Origin: an uncultured Dorea sp.
GTDB taxonomy: Bacteria; Bacillota; Clostridia; Lachnospirales; Lachnospiraceae
Length of the DNA stretch: 64,000 nucleotides
NCBI GenBank assembly: GCA_910588745.1
Contig: CAJURK010000005.1
Location: 19,541 to 83,540 of the forward strand
Reading direction: 5' to 3'
Each line of letters begins with the position of its first letter. The stretch's first letter is position 1. Shown here piece after piece: positions 17,301 through 27,071 of the stretch. A program made the position numbers and the translations under genes. The notes under the pieces were generated by a model. That model ran no database searches, was not told the origin of the DNA, and worked only from the letters and a program-made list of their open reading frames with translations.

Positions 17301-19634
17301 ATGAGTGAACCAAACAGTATGCCGATGGCGGCGCTGAGAGAATTGGTAATTCTTCCGGAGATGGTGGTTCATTTTGATGTGAGCAGAGACCGTTCCATCC
17401 GCGCGGTTGCCGCGGCTATGGAGGAGGAAGGCCAGAAAATTTTCCTGACTGCGCAGCGGAAAGGGGATATCGACCATCCAGGAACGAAAGATTTGTATGA
17501 AATTGGCTGTGTGGCGTCGATCAAGCAGGTGATTAAGCTTCCCAAGAATATTCTGCGGGTGCTGGTGGCGGGCGAATACAGGGCGAAGCTTTTGGAACTG
17601 GAATCGGAGAACCCGTATCTGAGGGCGCAGATAGTCAGGCAGGAAGACATTGACCGGACGGAAGAGGCGCTGGGGAACAGAGAGAATAATCCCGGCGTCA
17701 GAGCTATGCTCAGAGGGCTGAAAGAAATATATAATGATTATATCGGCAGGCACCCCAAATATCCCCGGGATATGGTAAAGCAGATCAATGATTATGAAGA
17801 GCTTCGGAAACTCGTGGATGCGGTCGCCGCCAATATACCCCTTGGTTATCAGGATTTGCAGGCGCTGTTAGAAGAGCGGGATCTTCTGGAACGGTACGAT
17901 CTGCTGGCATTTAAGATCGTCAATGAGATCCAGGTGATGGATATCAAGGATGAGATCCGGAACAAAGTAAAGGAGCGCGTAGATAAACATCAGAGAGAAT
18001 ACGTACTCAGGGAGCAGATGAAGCAAATCAGAGAGGAACTGGGGGAAGAGGATACCGTTACCGACGCGGAGGAATTTCGCCAGCAGACGGATAAGCTGAA
18101 GGCGCCTAAGGAAGTGAAAGAAAAGCTGTACAAGGAGATTGGAAGATTTAAAAGCTCTATGAACAGTTCGGCGGAAAACGGAGTAATCAGGACTTATATC
18201 GAAACGATGCTGGAAATGCCCTGGAATAAAGCAGTTAAGGACAGCAAAGACATCGGATATGCCAGAGAGATTCTGGATAAAGAACACTACGGCCTGGAAA
18301 AGGTGAAAGAACGGGTGTTGGAATTTCTGGCGGTTCGGGCATTGACGAAGAAAGGGGAAAGTCCGATCCTGTGTCTGGCAGGACCTCCGGGAACCGGAAA
18401 AACCTCCATTGCAAAGTCGCTTGCCAAAGCCTTAAAGAAGCCTTACGTGCGTATTTCCCTGGGAGGAGTCCGGGATGAGGCGGAGATCAGGGGCCACAGA
18501 AAAACCTATGTGGGCGCCATGCCCGGCCGGATTGCAAATGGGCTTCGGAGCGCGGGAGTGAAGAATCCGCTGATGCTTTTGGATGAGATTGATAAAGTAA
18601 GCAACGATTATAAAGGAGATACCTTTTCGGCGCTTCTTGAGGTGTTAGACAGCGAGCAGAATGTAAAATTCCGGGATCACTACTTAGAAGTGCCTATGGA
18701 TTTATCAGAGGTATTGTTCGTGACAACCGCGAATACGCTTCAGACCATTCCGCGGCCGCTGCTTGACCGTATGGAGGTCATTGAGATCAGCAGTTATACA
18801 GAAAATGAAAAGGCGCATATCGCCATAGAACATCTGATTCCCAAGCAGCTTGAGAAACACGGGATTTTGCCGGAACAGCTCCAGATCAGTAAGGGCGTGG
18901 TGTGGAAGATTGCGAAGAATTATACGAAAGAGGCAGGCGTGCGCCAGCTAGAGCGTAAGATCGGCGATATCTGCCGGAAGACGGCGAAAGAGATATTAGA
19001 GGACGGAAAAGAGAAAGTCCGGGTAACGGAGAACAACCTGCATAAGTATCTGGGAAAAGAGAAATACCGCTATCAGATGGCCAATCAGACCGACGAGGTG
19101 GGAATTGTGCGCGGGCTTGCATGGACCAGCGTAGGCGGCGATACCCTGCAGATTGAAGTAAATGTTATGCCCGGCAAGGGTGAGATTATTCTTACAGGAC
19201 AGCTTGGGGATGTGATGAAGGAGTCTGCAAGGACGGGAGTCAGCTATATTCGTTCCGTGGGAGAACAGTATGAGGTTGACGAGGAGTTCTTCACAAGCCA
19301 TGATATCCATATCCATATTCCCGAAGGGGCGGTGCCGAAAGACGGGCCTTCGGCGGGCATTACTATGGCTACCGCCATGCTTTCAGCTATCACAGGCCGT
19401 AAGGTAAGGGCGGATGTAGCGATGACCGGAGAGATTACCTTAAGAGGCCGGGTACTTCCAATCGGAGGATTAAAGGAGAAGCTTCTGGCGGCGAAGAGCG
19501 CCGGGATAGGAACTGTTCTGATTCCGGAAGAGAATCGGAGAGACGCAGAAGAATTGTCCGCGGAGATTACGAAAGGAATGGAGATCCTGCCCGTATCTAG
19601 GATGGAAGAGGTGTTAAAGAATGCATTTTGCTAA
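17301..19634 (+). CDS. lon: Lon protease (ATP-dependent, class LonA)
   Basis: Degrades damaged and regulatory proteins in the cytosol. The 777-residue protein has the N-terminal LAN substrate domain, a coiled region, the AAA+ module (Walker A AGPPGTGKTSIAKS, Walker B LMLLDEIDKV) and the C-terminal protease domain. The catalytic dyad is Ser684 in PKDGPSAGIT and Lys727 in GGLKEKLLAAK, 43 residues apart as in E. coli Lon. The ATG follows ACAGGAGTGG. It sits directly after clpX and before engB, the same order as in Bacillus. A second lon copy elsewhere cannot be judged. Confidence 0.97.
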   Translation: MSEPNSMPMAALRELVILPEMVVHFDVSRDRSIRAVAAAMEEEGQKIFLTAQRKGDIDHPGTKDLYEIGCVASIKQVIKLPKNILRVLVAGEYRAKLLELESENPYLRAQIVRQEDIDRTEEALGNRENNPGVRAMLRGLKEIYNDYIGRHPKYPRDMVKQINDYEELRKLVDAVAANIPLGYQDLQALLEERDLLERYDLLAFKIVNEIQVMDIKDEIRNKVKERVDKHQREYVLREQMKQIREELGEEDTVTDAEEFRQQTDKLKAPKEVKEKLYKEIGRFKSSMNSSAENGVIRTYIETMLEMPWNKAVKDSKDIGYAREILDKEHYGLEKVKERVLEFLAVRALTKKGESPILCLAGPPGTGKTSIAKSLAKALKKPYVRISLGGVRDEAEIRGHRKTYVGAMPGRIANGLRSAGVKNPLMLLDEIDKVSNDYKGDTFSALLEVLDSEQNVKFRDHYLEVPMDLSEVLFVTTANTLQTIPRPLLDRMEVIEISSYTENEKAHIAIEHLIPKQLEKHGILPEQLQISKGVVWKIAKNYTKEAGVRQLERKIGDICRKTAKEILEDGKEKVRVTENNLHKYLGKEKYRYQMANQTDEVGIVRGLAWTSVGGDTLQIEVNVMPGKGEIILTGQLGDVMKESARTGVSYIRSVGEQYEVDEEFFTSHDIHIHIPEGAVPKDGPSAGITMATAMLSAITGRKVRADVAMTGEITLRGRVLPIGGLKEKLLAAKSAGIGTVLIPEENRRDAEELSAEITKGMEILPVSRMEEVLKNAFC

Positions 19635-19707
19635 AAGCTTTGGCGGCTTTGTTTCTTAAGCGGACGGGTTATGCGGCTATAGAATAGAACGAAAGGGGAG
19701 GGTGACT

Positions 19708-20319
19708 ATGATTATCCGCAGTTTGGAACTGGAGACAGTCTGTGGAATTACCAGCAGGCTTCCGGAGAATACGCTTCCGGAGATTGCGTTTGCGGGTAAG
19801 TCGAATGTGGGGAAGTCCTCGCTGATTAACGGCCTGATGAACCGGAAGTCTTTTGCACGGATATCGGGGACGCCGGGGAAGACGCAGACCATTAATTTTT
19901 ACAACATCAATCAGGAACTGTATCTGGTGGATCTTCCAGGGTACGGCTATGCAAAGGTGTCGGAGAAAGAGAAACAGAAATGGGGCAGGATGATCGAGAG
20001 GTATCTGCACAGTTCAAAGCAGCTAAGAGCCGTCTTCCTGCTGATTGATATCCGCCATGACCCTTCGGCTAACGATAAGCTGATGTACGACTGGATTTTG
20101 GCTCAGGGGTATCGTCCCATTATCATTGCTACCAAGCTTGACAAGATAAAAAGAAGCCAGACAGCGAAGCATGTGAAGGCAGTCAGGCAGGGACTGGGGT
20201 TAGGGGCGGACGTAAAGGTGATTCCTTTTTCGGCAGTGTCGAAGCAGGGCAGGGATGAGATCTGGGAGATTGCAGAGGAACTTTGCGGGTTAAACGTCAT
20301 TTCCGGTCGGGAGGATTAG
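19708..20319 (+). CDS. engB: Ribosome biogenesis GTPase YsxC/EngB
   Basis: An essential GTPase for large-subunit assembly. Motifs in order: G1 GKSNVGKSS (about residues 30-38), G2 region ISGTPGKTQTINFY, G3 DLPGYGYAKVS, G4 ATKLDK, G5 FSAVSKQG. The length of 203 residues is typical. A GTG at 19702 is in frame, but GGGGAGG at 19695-19701 is best spaced for ATG 19708. It lies right after lon, the conserved partner order in Firmicutes, and is probably part of the same transcript. Confidence 0.96.
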   Translation: MIIRSLELETVCGITSRLPENTLPEIAFAGKSNVGKSSLINGLMNRKSFARISGTPGKTQTINFYNINQELYLVDLPGYGYAKVSEKEKQKWGRMIERYLHSSKQLRAVFLLIDIRHDPSANDKLMYDWILAQGYRPIIIATKLDKIKRSQTAKHVKAVRQGLGLGADVKVIPFSAVSKQGRDEIWEIAEELCGLNVISGRED

Positions 20320-20430
20320 AGCGTGCATTGTACAGGCGGCAGAGTGTTTATCATGCGACGGTTTGCCCCATAAGCAGCCATAGGGTGTGAAGCAATCGAG
20401 TAGTATAAGGGAAGTTGAGGTGCGTAATGT

Positions 20431-21579
20431 ATGGGGGTCAAAGAACAGCTTGGAGACCACAGGCCTTACTGGAAGGTTGCGGTGAGCCTCCTGTTCAGCC
20501 TTAGTGCGACCATTTTATTTGTATATCTTGGATTGAAAGCAATCTTTTACTTTATGCCATTTGTAATTGGGTGGATTTTATCGGTCATTGCAGGGCCGGT
20601 GGTGTCCTTCCTGGAAAAGCGCTTAAAGATTATGAAGAAGCTTGGCACAGCCATTACGATCATTCTGGTATTGGGAATCTGTATCGGAATTATTTACCTG
20701 GCCGTCAGTAGTGTGTGGAGAGAAATTCTGTCTTTGACCGAGAATTTCCCCGAAATGTATGAAGATCTGGAGAAGGGCCTCGGACAGATTGGCAGCATGG
20801 GTTCGGAAATTTTTTCCCGTCTTCCGGCAGAGGTACAGAAAGGGTGGAGTTCCCTGGTAAGCAACTTAGACGAGACTATAGGCGCGCTGATTGGACAGAT
20901 TGGCGAGCCTACGATTGCGGTTGCCGGAAATATGGCGAAGAGAATTCCGTCGATTCTGGTGGGCATGATTGTTGCGTTTGTTTCCGCCTATTTCTTTGTT
21001 TCCGAAAAGGACAACTTCAGTTCATGGGTGAAACGCGTCGTTCCGGAACCGATTACCAGACGGATGGGGATGGTGTCGGATAATTTAAAATATGCGGTGG
21101 GCGGATACTTTAAGGCTCAGCTTAAAATTATGGCGGTCGTGTTTACCATCCTGCTGGTTGGATTTGCACTGATCGGGGTTCATTTTTCCATTTTGTTGGC
21201 GCTTGGAATTGCATTTTTAGATTTCCTGCCTTTTTTTGGGACGGGGACGGCGCTGATTCCCTGGGCGGTTTATAAATTCCTGGTGGGAGATTACCGGATG
21301 GTGGCAGGTTTAGTGGTGATTTACGGTGTGAGCCAGTTGGTAAGGCAGCTAATCCAGCCGAAGTTAGTGGGAGACAGCATGGGATTAAACCCGCTGTATA
21401 CGCTGTTCCTCCTGTATCTGGGATACAGGGTCGGGAGCGTGCTTGGGATGATTTTTGCCGTTCCGCTGGGATTGATTGTGATGAACTTATATAAGGCGGG
21501 GGCTTTCGATTATATTCTGGATGATGTGGAGATTCTTGTGGAGGGAATTTTAAGCCTGCGCAACAGGAGCGACGGGTAG
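20431..21579 (+). CDS. AI-2E family (PerM/UPF0118) membrane transporter
   Basis: A 382-residue integral membrane protein. Hydrophobic spans lie at about residues 17-50 and 65-95. A long amphipathic central stretch (about 100-155) follows, and then four to five more spans up to residue 355, the usual two-part AI-2E/PerM arrangement. The conserved FLDFLPFFGTGTALIPWA region and the C-terminal QPKLVGDSMGLNPLYTL motif mark the family. Characterised members export autoinducer-2 or act as Na+/H+ antiporters, and the substrate here is unknown. The gene ends just before a perfect 22-bp stem terminator shared with the convergent beta-galactosidase gene. Confidence 0.92.
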   Translation: MGVKEQLGDHRPYWKVAVSLLFSLSATILFVYLGLKAIFYFMPFVIGWILSVIAGPVVSFLEKRLKIMKKLGTAITIILVLGICIGIIYLAVSSVWREILSLTENFPEMYEDLEKGLGQIGSMGSEIFSRLPAEVQKGWSSLVSNLDETIGALIGQIGEPTIAVAGNMAKRIPSILVGMIVAFVSAYFFVSEKDNFSSWVKRVVPEPITRRMGMVSDNLKYAVGGYFKAQLKIMAVVFTILLVGFALIGVHFSILLALGIAFLDFLPFFGTGTALIPWAVYKFLVGDYRMVAGLVVIYGVSQLVRQLIQPKLVGDSMGLNPLYTLFLLYLGYRVGSVLGMIFAVPLGLIVMNLYKAGAFDYILDDVEILVEGILSLRNRSDG

Positions 21580-21593
21580 AGGTTATAACGTTC

Positions 21594-21644
21594 AAAAAGG
21601 GCGGCCTGCCAATACAAAAACAGTATTGGCAGGCCGCCCTTTTT
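21594..21644. terminator. Bidirectional terminator between AI-2E gene and lacZ
   Basis: A perfect 22-bp stem (21594-21615 with 21623-21644) with a 7-base loop, bounded by A5 and T5 tracts. It serves both convergent genes. Confidence 0.95.
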
Positions 21645-21652
21645 CAGCGAGT

Positions 21653-24600
21653 TTATATTCCCCGAAAACGGAATGTAAATTCTAACCGTTTGTCGGCGTG
21701 GATCAGATATTCCGGATGGGTCGGAGAACCCCAACTGTCATCTCCGGCAATACCCATCTGCATCAGAGCCGTTCGGATGACCGTGTAATGGATCTGGGGC
21801 AGTTCATAGGGGTGGCGCGCGTTTTCCATCTCATGCGGCGTCCAGGGAAGGGCGGAGAAGTTCATGTTGTCTCCTTCAAAGAGCAATCCACGGCCGCGCT
21901 TGTCGGTAACCTTTGCCCAGCGGACTCCGATTTTATTTCCGGTTTCCTGGGGTACAATATAGCTGGCCACGTTATCGGATACCTGATTTCGGTAAATGCC
22001 GAGTTTAGCGCCTCTGCACCGGTCTGCATAGGTCTCGGCGGGTCCCATGCCGTACCATTCTAACTGGTTATAATCCGCATTTATCTTCATGATCATGCCG
22101 AATTCCGGCATATCTTCCAGGCCTTTTACCGGGTCGTGAATTAGTTTGGTTTCAATCGTTCCGTCGCCATAGACGGTGTATACGACCTGGCAGTAGGTAG
22201 CGGGCGTGGTTGGAAGTACATAGCTGTAAGTGACAGAGGCGTACGTTTCATGTATTTCCAGTTTCGGATCGCCCGGGTCATAACCCTCCTGTTCCGGAAC
22301 AATGAAGCTTTTATGGGACAGATAAAGACTGGCAAGCTTCCATTGGCCGTAAACCATCGGCATGCCGTTTCCCTCGTCGTTATCTACCGGGGCTCTCCAG
22401 AAGTTCGGCTTGGGAATGCTTTCAATCATCTCGACTCCGCCGTAACGGTAGGAAACCAGGCCGCCGGCCAGATAGGAGAACAGCGCGTCGAAGTTTTCGC
22501 CTTTTACGCCGATGTTCACTTTTCCCTGAATTACCCGGATTGGTTTGGCGCAGCGGTATTCTTTTTGGATATTAGCCGGCGCGACGGTATATACATGCTG
22601 TCCAAAAGCCACTTCATGTCCGGCCTTCGCCCAGAGAGTGTCTGTTTTCAGCCGAAAAGATACGGTAACGGCGTATTCGCCGGCTTGGGCTGGAACAGGG
22701 ATGGGAAGGGCGTATTCCTGTTCCGAGAGAGGCGCGGTTTCGGTCATAAGTTCCGCCTGTTTTACCAGGATTCCATTCCTGGACAGAGTAACCACGCACC
22801 GGAAATCTTTTGTGTTTACGAACAAATTCTTATTCTTGACAAGAACCGTGTCTTTGCTGACGTCGGCGGTGATATTCTGATAATTAAATTTAACTTCCTG
22901 CATCTTTGGCGACGGAGTCCGGCCGCCGCCGTATACGATTCCGTTTGCGCTGAAATTATAGTCGGTAGGACGTTCGCCGAAATCGCCGCCGTAGGCTTGG
23001 AATTCTTTGCCGTAACGGTCTTTTTTTGTGATAGTTTGATCTACATAGTCCCAGATAAATCCGCCCTGATATAGTGGCTCCGTATCGGTCAGATCCGTAT
23101 ATTTGTGCATGGCGCCGCAGGAATTCCCCATGGCGTGGGTATATTCGCAGCAGATAAAGGGTTTATCCCGGTGCTTGGAAAGGAACGACTCAATGGTAGA
23201 GACCGGGGTGTACATCTGGCTTTCTATGTCGCTGGTGTCGTTGTAGCGGCGGTCATGGAAGACGCCTTCGTAGTGTATGAGCCTGGAGCCGTCCAGCTCC
23301 CGGAATTTATCCGACATTTTTTTGATTACTATTCCGCCGTAGGACTCGTTGCCGCAGGACCAGATTAAGATGGAAGGGTGGTTTTTGTCTCTCTGGTAGA
23401 CGGAGTTTGCCCGGTCAAGCAGCGCGTCCTCCCATTCCGGCTTATCGCCTGGAATTGCAAGTTCATAATCTCCGCCGCGCAATAGCGCGTCCCAGGAACC
23501 ATGGGTTTCCATATTGGTCTCGTCAATCAGGTAAAGCCCGTATACATCGCAGAGACTGTACAGCGGTGAATCATTTGGGTAGTGGCAGGTACGGATGGCG
23601 TTAATATTGTACCGTTTCATGGTAACAATGTCTAAGAGCAGTTCTTCCGGGCGGGGAACCCGTCCGGTTACGGAACTGAACTCGTGGCGGTTAACGCCTT
23701 TGAAGACAATGCGTTTTCCGTTCAGGCACATGATATGATCCTTTAGCTCAAACCGGCGGAAGCCGACGGCTTGTGCGATTACTTCTGTAACCCGGCCGTC
23801 CGCATCCGCAACGGTAAGGAGCAGTTCGTAGAGATTCGGCTCTTCCGCGCTCCAGAGCTTCATGCCTTCAAGAGCAAGCGTTAGTTCGCCGCCGCCGTCC
23901 GACAGGGAAAAGGAAGCCTTAGCCACTTCTTCATTAGGAGATTCCGTTAGATCGGTAAGGGCGCTTCCCGGGAAACGGTATAAAGGCATCTCAGACAGAA
24001 CCATCCGGACGCTTCCGGTTCCCTGAGCTTTCACATTGATTTTCAATTCTTCTTTGGCGTAGGCGTCGTCTAAAAGCGTTTCTATTTTCAAATCATCAAT
24101 ATGCACGGCGGGTTTTGTATACAGGTAAACATCCCGGAAAATTCCGGAAAAACGGTAAAAATCCTGATCTTCCGCCCAGCTTCCGCTGCTCCACTTGAAA
24201 ACCTGCAGGGCAAGTTTATTCTCTCCTTCTGTCAGGAACGGTGTCAGGTCAAAATCCGAAGGGGTGAAGCTGTCCTCGCTGTAGCCCACATACTGTCCGT
24301 TCAGCCAAAGCGCCATCGCGCTTTCCACACCCTGGAAGGAGATGTATAGGGACTGCTCCTTCATATGTTCAGGCACATAGAAATATTTTACATAACTGGC
24401 GGTGGGGTTGAATTCCGTAGGAATTTCTCCGTCCCAAATATCCTCCCTGCCGTCCCAGGGATACTGAGTATTCACATATGCGGGCGTGTCGTAGCCTTCC
24501 ATTTGGATATGGGCGGGCACCCGGATTTCGCTCCAGTTTCTGCAGTTAAAGTCCGGCTGTTCAAAGCCTTTTATGGTTTCATCCAGATTTCGTCCGTAGG

Positions 24601-24751
24601 AGAATTTCCAGATGCCGTTCAAGGAATGACGGAAAGGATTTTCTCCGGCTCTTAAGGACTCCTCATCCGGGAAATATGCGTGATCGGAATGCGCCGGAAG
24701 GACATTTTCCTTGAAGAATGTAATGTCTTTGATTTTGTTGTAGTCAAACAT
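21653..24751 (-). CDS. lacZ: Beta-galactosidase, GH2 (LacZ type)
   Basis: Hydrolyses terminal beta-galactosides in the cytoplasm. The protein has 1032 residues, close to E. coli LacZ in size. It starts with the jelly-roll domain (ENPFRHSLNGIWKFSYG), followed by Ig-like domains and the TIM barrel with RTCHYPNDSPLYSLCDVYG and LIDETNMETHG. The acid/base is Glu469 in WSCGNESYGG and the nucleophile is Glu536 in CCEYTHAMGNS. The C-terminal beta-sandwich domain is complete. There is no signal peptide. It is transcribed divergently from two AraC regulators and lies beside a sugar importer and GH53 galactanase, so its probable substrates are galacto-oligosaccharides as well as lactose. Confidence 0.96.
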   Translation of the reverse strand: MFDYNKIKDITFFKENVLPAHSDHAYFPDEESLRAGENPFRHSLNGIWKFSYGRNLDETIKGFEQPDFNCRNWSEIRVPAHIQMEGYDTPAYVNTQYPWDGREDIWDGEIPTEFNPTASYVKYFYVPEHMKEQSLYISFQGVESAMALWLNGQYVGYSEDSFTPSDFDLTPFLTEGENKLALQVFKWSSGSWAEDQDFYRFSGIFRDVYLYTKPAVHIDDLKIETLLDDAYAKEELKINVKAQGTGSVRMVLSEMPLYRFPGSALTDLTESPNEEVAKASFSLSDGGGELTLALEGMKLWSAEEPNLYELLLTVADADGRVTEVIAQAVGFRRFELKDHIMCLNGKRIVFKGVNRHEFSSVTGRVPRPEELLLDIVTMKRYNINAIRTCHYPNDSPLYSLCDVYGLYLIDETNMETHGSWDALLRGGDYELAIPGDKPEWEDALLDRANSVYQRDKNHPSILIWSCGNESYGGIVIKKMSDKFRELDGSRLIHYEGVFHDRRYNDTSDIESQMYTPVSTIESFLSKHRDKPFICCEYTHAMGNSCGAMHKYTDLTDTEPLYQGGFIWDYVDQTITKKDRYGKEFQAYGGDFGERPTDYNFSANGIVYGGGRTPSPKMQEVKFNYQNITADVSKDTVLVKNKNLFVNTKDFRCVVTLSRNGILVKQAELMTETAPLSEQEYALPIPVPAQAGEYAVTVSFRLKTDTLWAKAGHEVAFGQHVYTVAPANIQKEYRCAKPIRVIQGKVNIGVKGENFDALFSYLAGGLVSYRYGGVEMIESIPKPNFWRAPVDNDEGNGMPMVYGQWKLASLYLSHKSFIVPEQEGYDPGDPKLEIHETYASVTYSYVLPTTPATYCQVVYTVYGDGTIETKLIHDPVKGLEDMPEFGMIMKINADYNQLEWYGMGPAETYADRCRGAKLGIYRNQVSDNVASYIVPQETGNKIGVRWAKVTDKRGRGLLFEGDNMNFSALPWTPHEMENARHPYELPQIHYTVIRTALMQMGIAGDDSWGSPTHPEYLIHADKRLEFTFRFRGI

Positions 24752-25011
24752 AGCTAACCTCCTGCGGAATCTGCCGTATTGTTTTGCGTCAGAATTCCAT
24801 AATTATCATTATTAGTTCAAACCGTTAATCTTATTATGGAATTGCCGTAGAAAATATGCAATATAAAATAGGTGCAAAGATATGGAAAAATGTTGCATAG
24901 AAGAAGCTTGATCTGCCGGAACCAGGAAGGGATATCTAAAGTGGGACTACGGATAAATACCGATAGAAATCTCGGAAATCAGGAAGAAGAATTTGTGCAT
25001 AAGTAAATGGA
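24752..25011. promoter_or_regulatory. lacZ control region with perfect inverted repeat
   Basis: Part of the 533-base divergent gap. An exact 11-base inverted pair, AATTCCATAAT (24793-24803) and ATTATGGAATT (24833-24843), surrounds a minus-strand GATAAT -10-like box. This is a plausible repressor or activator site for lacZ. The rest of this stretch shows no gene. Bases 25076-25284 form the long leader of the first AraC gene, in which I see no further element. Confidence 0.45.
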
Positions 25012-25075
25012 TTGGTTGAAAACGCCTGTTTTTTGATTGAATATAAATGCAATGCAATATAGAAATCAGTATAAT
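25012..25075 (+). promoter_or_regulatory. AraC-type promoter A (before the regulator genes)
   Basis: Direct repeats TTGGTTGAA (25012) and TTGATTGAA (25033) are 21 bp apart, the usual spacing of AraC half-sites. A consensus -10 TATAAT lies at 25070-25075, while the -35 position (ATGCAA) is poor, which suggests activator dependence. The whole block aligns without gaps to the promoter at 27590. Confidence 0.75.
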
Positions 25076-25284
25076 CATATTTATAAAATTTGCGGTGAAG
25101 GAACGAATCTGCTCCATGCTGCGCGATGTAAAAGTTGTGCCAAGGATTCGGTGATTCAGTATCCGGCAGGAACCGTTACACGCTCTGACTCTCGGCCGTT
25201 TCTAGGCTAAATAACTTATTTTCAAGCTGTCCCTAAAGAACTATATCAGAAATTTCCTGCTGTGTATGCAGAAAGGAGGCATAT

Positions 25285-26139
25285 ATGCCAGATACATACA
25301 GATATGCCTATTATGCGTTGGACAGGCAGTTAAACTCTCTGTCCGTATATAATGCGGGTTATGAAAAATGCCATTCCGGCTACCAGTGGGGGCCGGGAGT
25401 GAGAGATCACTATTTAATTCATCATATTATCCGGGGATGCGGCTATTACAGGGTTGGAGGAAGGGAATACCGCTTAAAGGCCGGCGATACCTTTCTTCTT
25501 TTTCCGCAGGTGGAATCCAGCTATCAGGCCGACAGAGAAGAACCGTGGGAGTATGCGTGGGTTGGATTTGCCGGAAACGACGCTTATTCCATGATCACGA
25601 ATACAGATTTTTCCAGGGAACATCCGATATTAGACCAGTCAGCCATTAGCGAAGAAGTATTTTCAAAACTTCGGGCTGTATACGAGGCGAACGGCAACAC
25701 GTTTCAGGATGCCGTGGCCATGACGGGAGCTTTATATTCTTTGATGGGGTTTCTGATGAAGCATTCTAAGGGAGAAAAGAAATTTGGAAACCTTCAGGCG
25801 GGTTACGTGGAACGGGCAAGGCAGTATATTGCCGAGCAGTATTCCTATCCCATTACGGTGGAGGATGTGGCGGACTACACAGGGGTCAGCAGGAGCTATT
25901 TATTCCGTCTGTTTCAGGGTATTATGAAACAGTCCCCAAAGGAATATCTGCTGGAATACCGGATTGGACGGGCGTGTCAGCTTCTGGGGCAGACAAACCT
26001 TCCGGTGGGAAGTATTGCCCATTCGGTTGGATTTGTGGACAATCTGTATTTTTCAAAGGTATTTAAAAAATATAAAAACTGCACGCCTTCGGAATACCGG
26101 GGACGGCAGGGACAGAATAGAGGAGATGCGTCATGGTGA
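25285..26139 (+). CDS. AraC family regulator 1 (cupin sensor plus HTH)
   Basis: A 284-residue transcription factor. The N-terminal half is a cupin-like sugar-binding domain (HYLIHHIIRGCGYYRVGGREY, then LKAGDTFLLFPQ). The C-terminal AraC DNA-binding domain has two HTH units: VEDVADYTGVSRSYLFRLFQ, then QLLGQTNLPVGSIAHSVGF followed by YFSKVFKKYKNCTPSEYR. The ATG is behind AGAAAGGAGGC. It overlaps the next regulator gene by 7 bases. It is read from promoter A, which itself carries AraC-type repeats, so autoregulation is likely. Together with lacZ and the importer it probably senses a galactoside. Confidence 0.93.
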   Translation: MPDTYRYAYYALDRQLNSLSVYNAGYEKCHSGYQWGPGVRDHYLIHHIIRGCGYYRVGGREYRLKAGDTFLLFPQVESSYQADREEPWEYAWVGFAGNDAYSMITNTDFSREHPILDQSAISEEVFSKLRAVYEANGNTFQDAVAMTGALYSLMGFLMKHSKGEKKFGNLQAGYVERARQYIAEQYSYPITVEDVADYTGVSRSYLFRLFQGIMKQSPKEYLLEYRIGRACQLLGQTNLPVGSIAHSVGFVDNLYFSKVFKKYKNCTPSEYRGRQGQNRGDASW

Positions 26140-27065
26140 AAAAGAAACCAAAGCTGCAGTTCCGGTATTATGAGATGGGCGCCCATGAGCAGGTTTTGGC
26201 GCTTCTGGGAGAAGACTGGCGGAGGCCATATGGAATCAATATTAGCGATCTGCATTTTCATAACTATATGGAGGTTGGAATCTGTTATGAAGGAAAGGGG
26301 AAGTGTATCCTGCGCGATACGGTTGAGGTTTTTGAGGCCGGATGTATGACGATTGTACCTCCGAATTATCCTCATAATAATGAGACGAATCCCGAAGAAA
26401 CCGCATTTTGGGAATGGATGTATTTTGATTTGGATAGTGTGCTGCGGGATATGAAAGAGCTGTCCTTTAGCAAGCTGGACACCGAATATATTTCCAATGC
26501 TTTGTATGAGTCGGCGTTGTTTTTTCATCAGGACATGCATAAGAAAATCAGTAATATTATACTGGAAATCAGAGAGGAATGCGACAGGAAAGCTTATATG
26601 TACAGAGAGAAGCTGAGGGGTCTTCTGCAGTCTTTTGTAGTGGAACTTCTCAGGATACATAATGTAAACAGCGCTATGCCTAGGAAAAACCCGAGAAGTT
26701 TCCAGGTGGCGCCGGCTCTTGCCTATGTAAAAGAACATTATAATGAAGAGATCCGTATCCGGGATCTGGCAAAGGCGTGCAATATCAGCGAAAGCCATTT
26801 CCGAAGGATATTCCAGGAATGTATGAACATGACGCCGAACGACCATGTGAATGTGATACGGATTCAGGAGGCGAGCAGGCTGCTCTTAAAGAGCCATGCC
26901 ACGATGGAAGAAATCGCCTATCGTGTGGGATACGGAAATGTATCTACATTTAACCGGAATTTTAAAAGGATGCTGGGAATGACGCCGTATCAGTGGAAGA
27001 AGTCGCCGGATAATTATGCGGGGCAGATGTTGGACTTTAAGATCAGCGCGCTGAAGGGATGGTAG
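26133..27065 (+). CDS. AraC family regulator 2 (cupin sensor plus HTH)
   Basis: A 310-residue AraC-type regulator in the same operon. The N-terminal cupin region includes LHFHNYMEVGICYEGKGKCIL and the loop IVPPNYPHNNET. The C-terminal domain reads IRDLAKACNISESHFRRIFQ, then SHATMEEIAYRVGYGNVSTFNRNFKR and MTPYQWKK, a complete AraC signature. Start and stop overlaps suggest coupled translation with regulator 1. Two different AraC proteins in one operon may respond to different sugars or form a cascade. Which one binds the TTGRTTGAA sites cannot be told from sequence. Confidence 0.92.
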   Translation: MVKKKPKLQFRYYEMGAHEQVLALLGEDWRRPYGINISDLHFHNYMEVGICYEGKGKCILRDTVEVFEAGCMTIVPPNYPHNNETNPEETAFWEWMYFDLDSVLRDMKELSFSKLDTEYISNALYESALFFHQDMHKKISNIILEIREECDRKAYMYREKLRGLLQSFVVELLRIHNVNSAMPRKNPRSFQVAPALAYVKEHYNEEIRIRDLAKACNISESHFRRIFQECMNMTPNDHVNVIRIQEASRLLLKSHATMEEIAYRVGYGNVSTFNRNFKRMLGMTPYQWKKSPDNYAGQMLDFKISALKGW

Positions 27066-27071
27066 AAACGG

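Noticed and set aside
22250..23074. 274-residue plus-strand frame inside lacZ
   Set aside because: It is antisense to a well-conserved GH2 gene. Residue make-up (many Arg, Phe, Gly) follows the complementary codons and no ribosome site or family is seen.
25977..26846. 289-residue minus-strand frame across the two AraC genes
   Set aside because: The plus strand encodes two full AraC proteins with overlapping ends, and the antisense frame has no recognisable feature.
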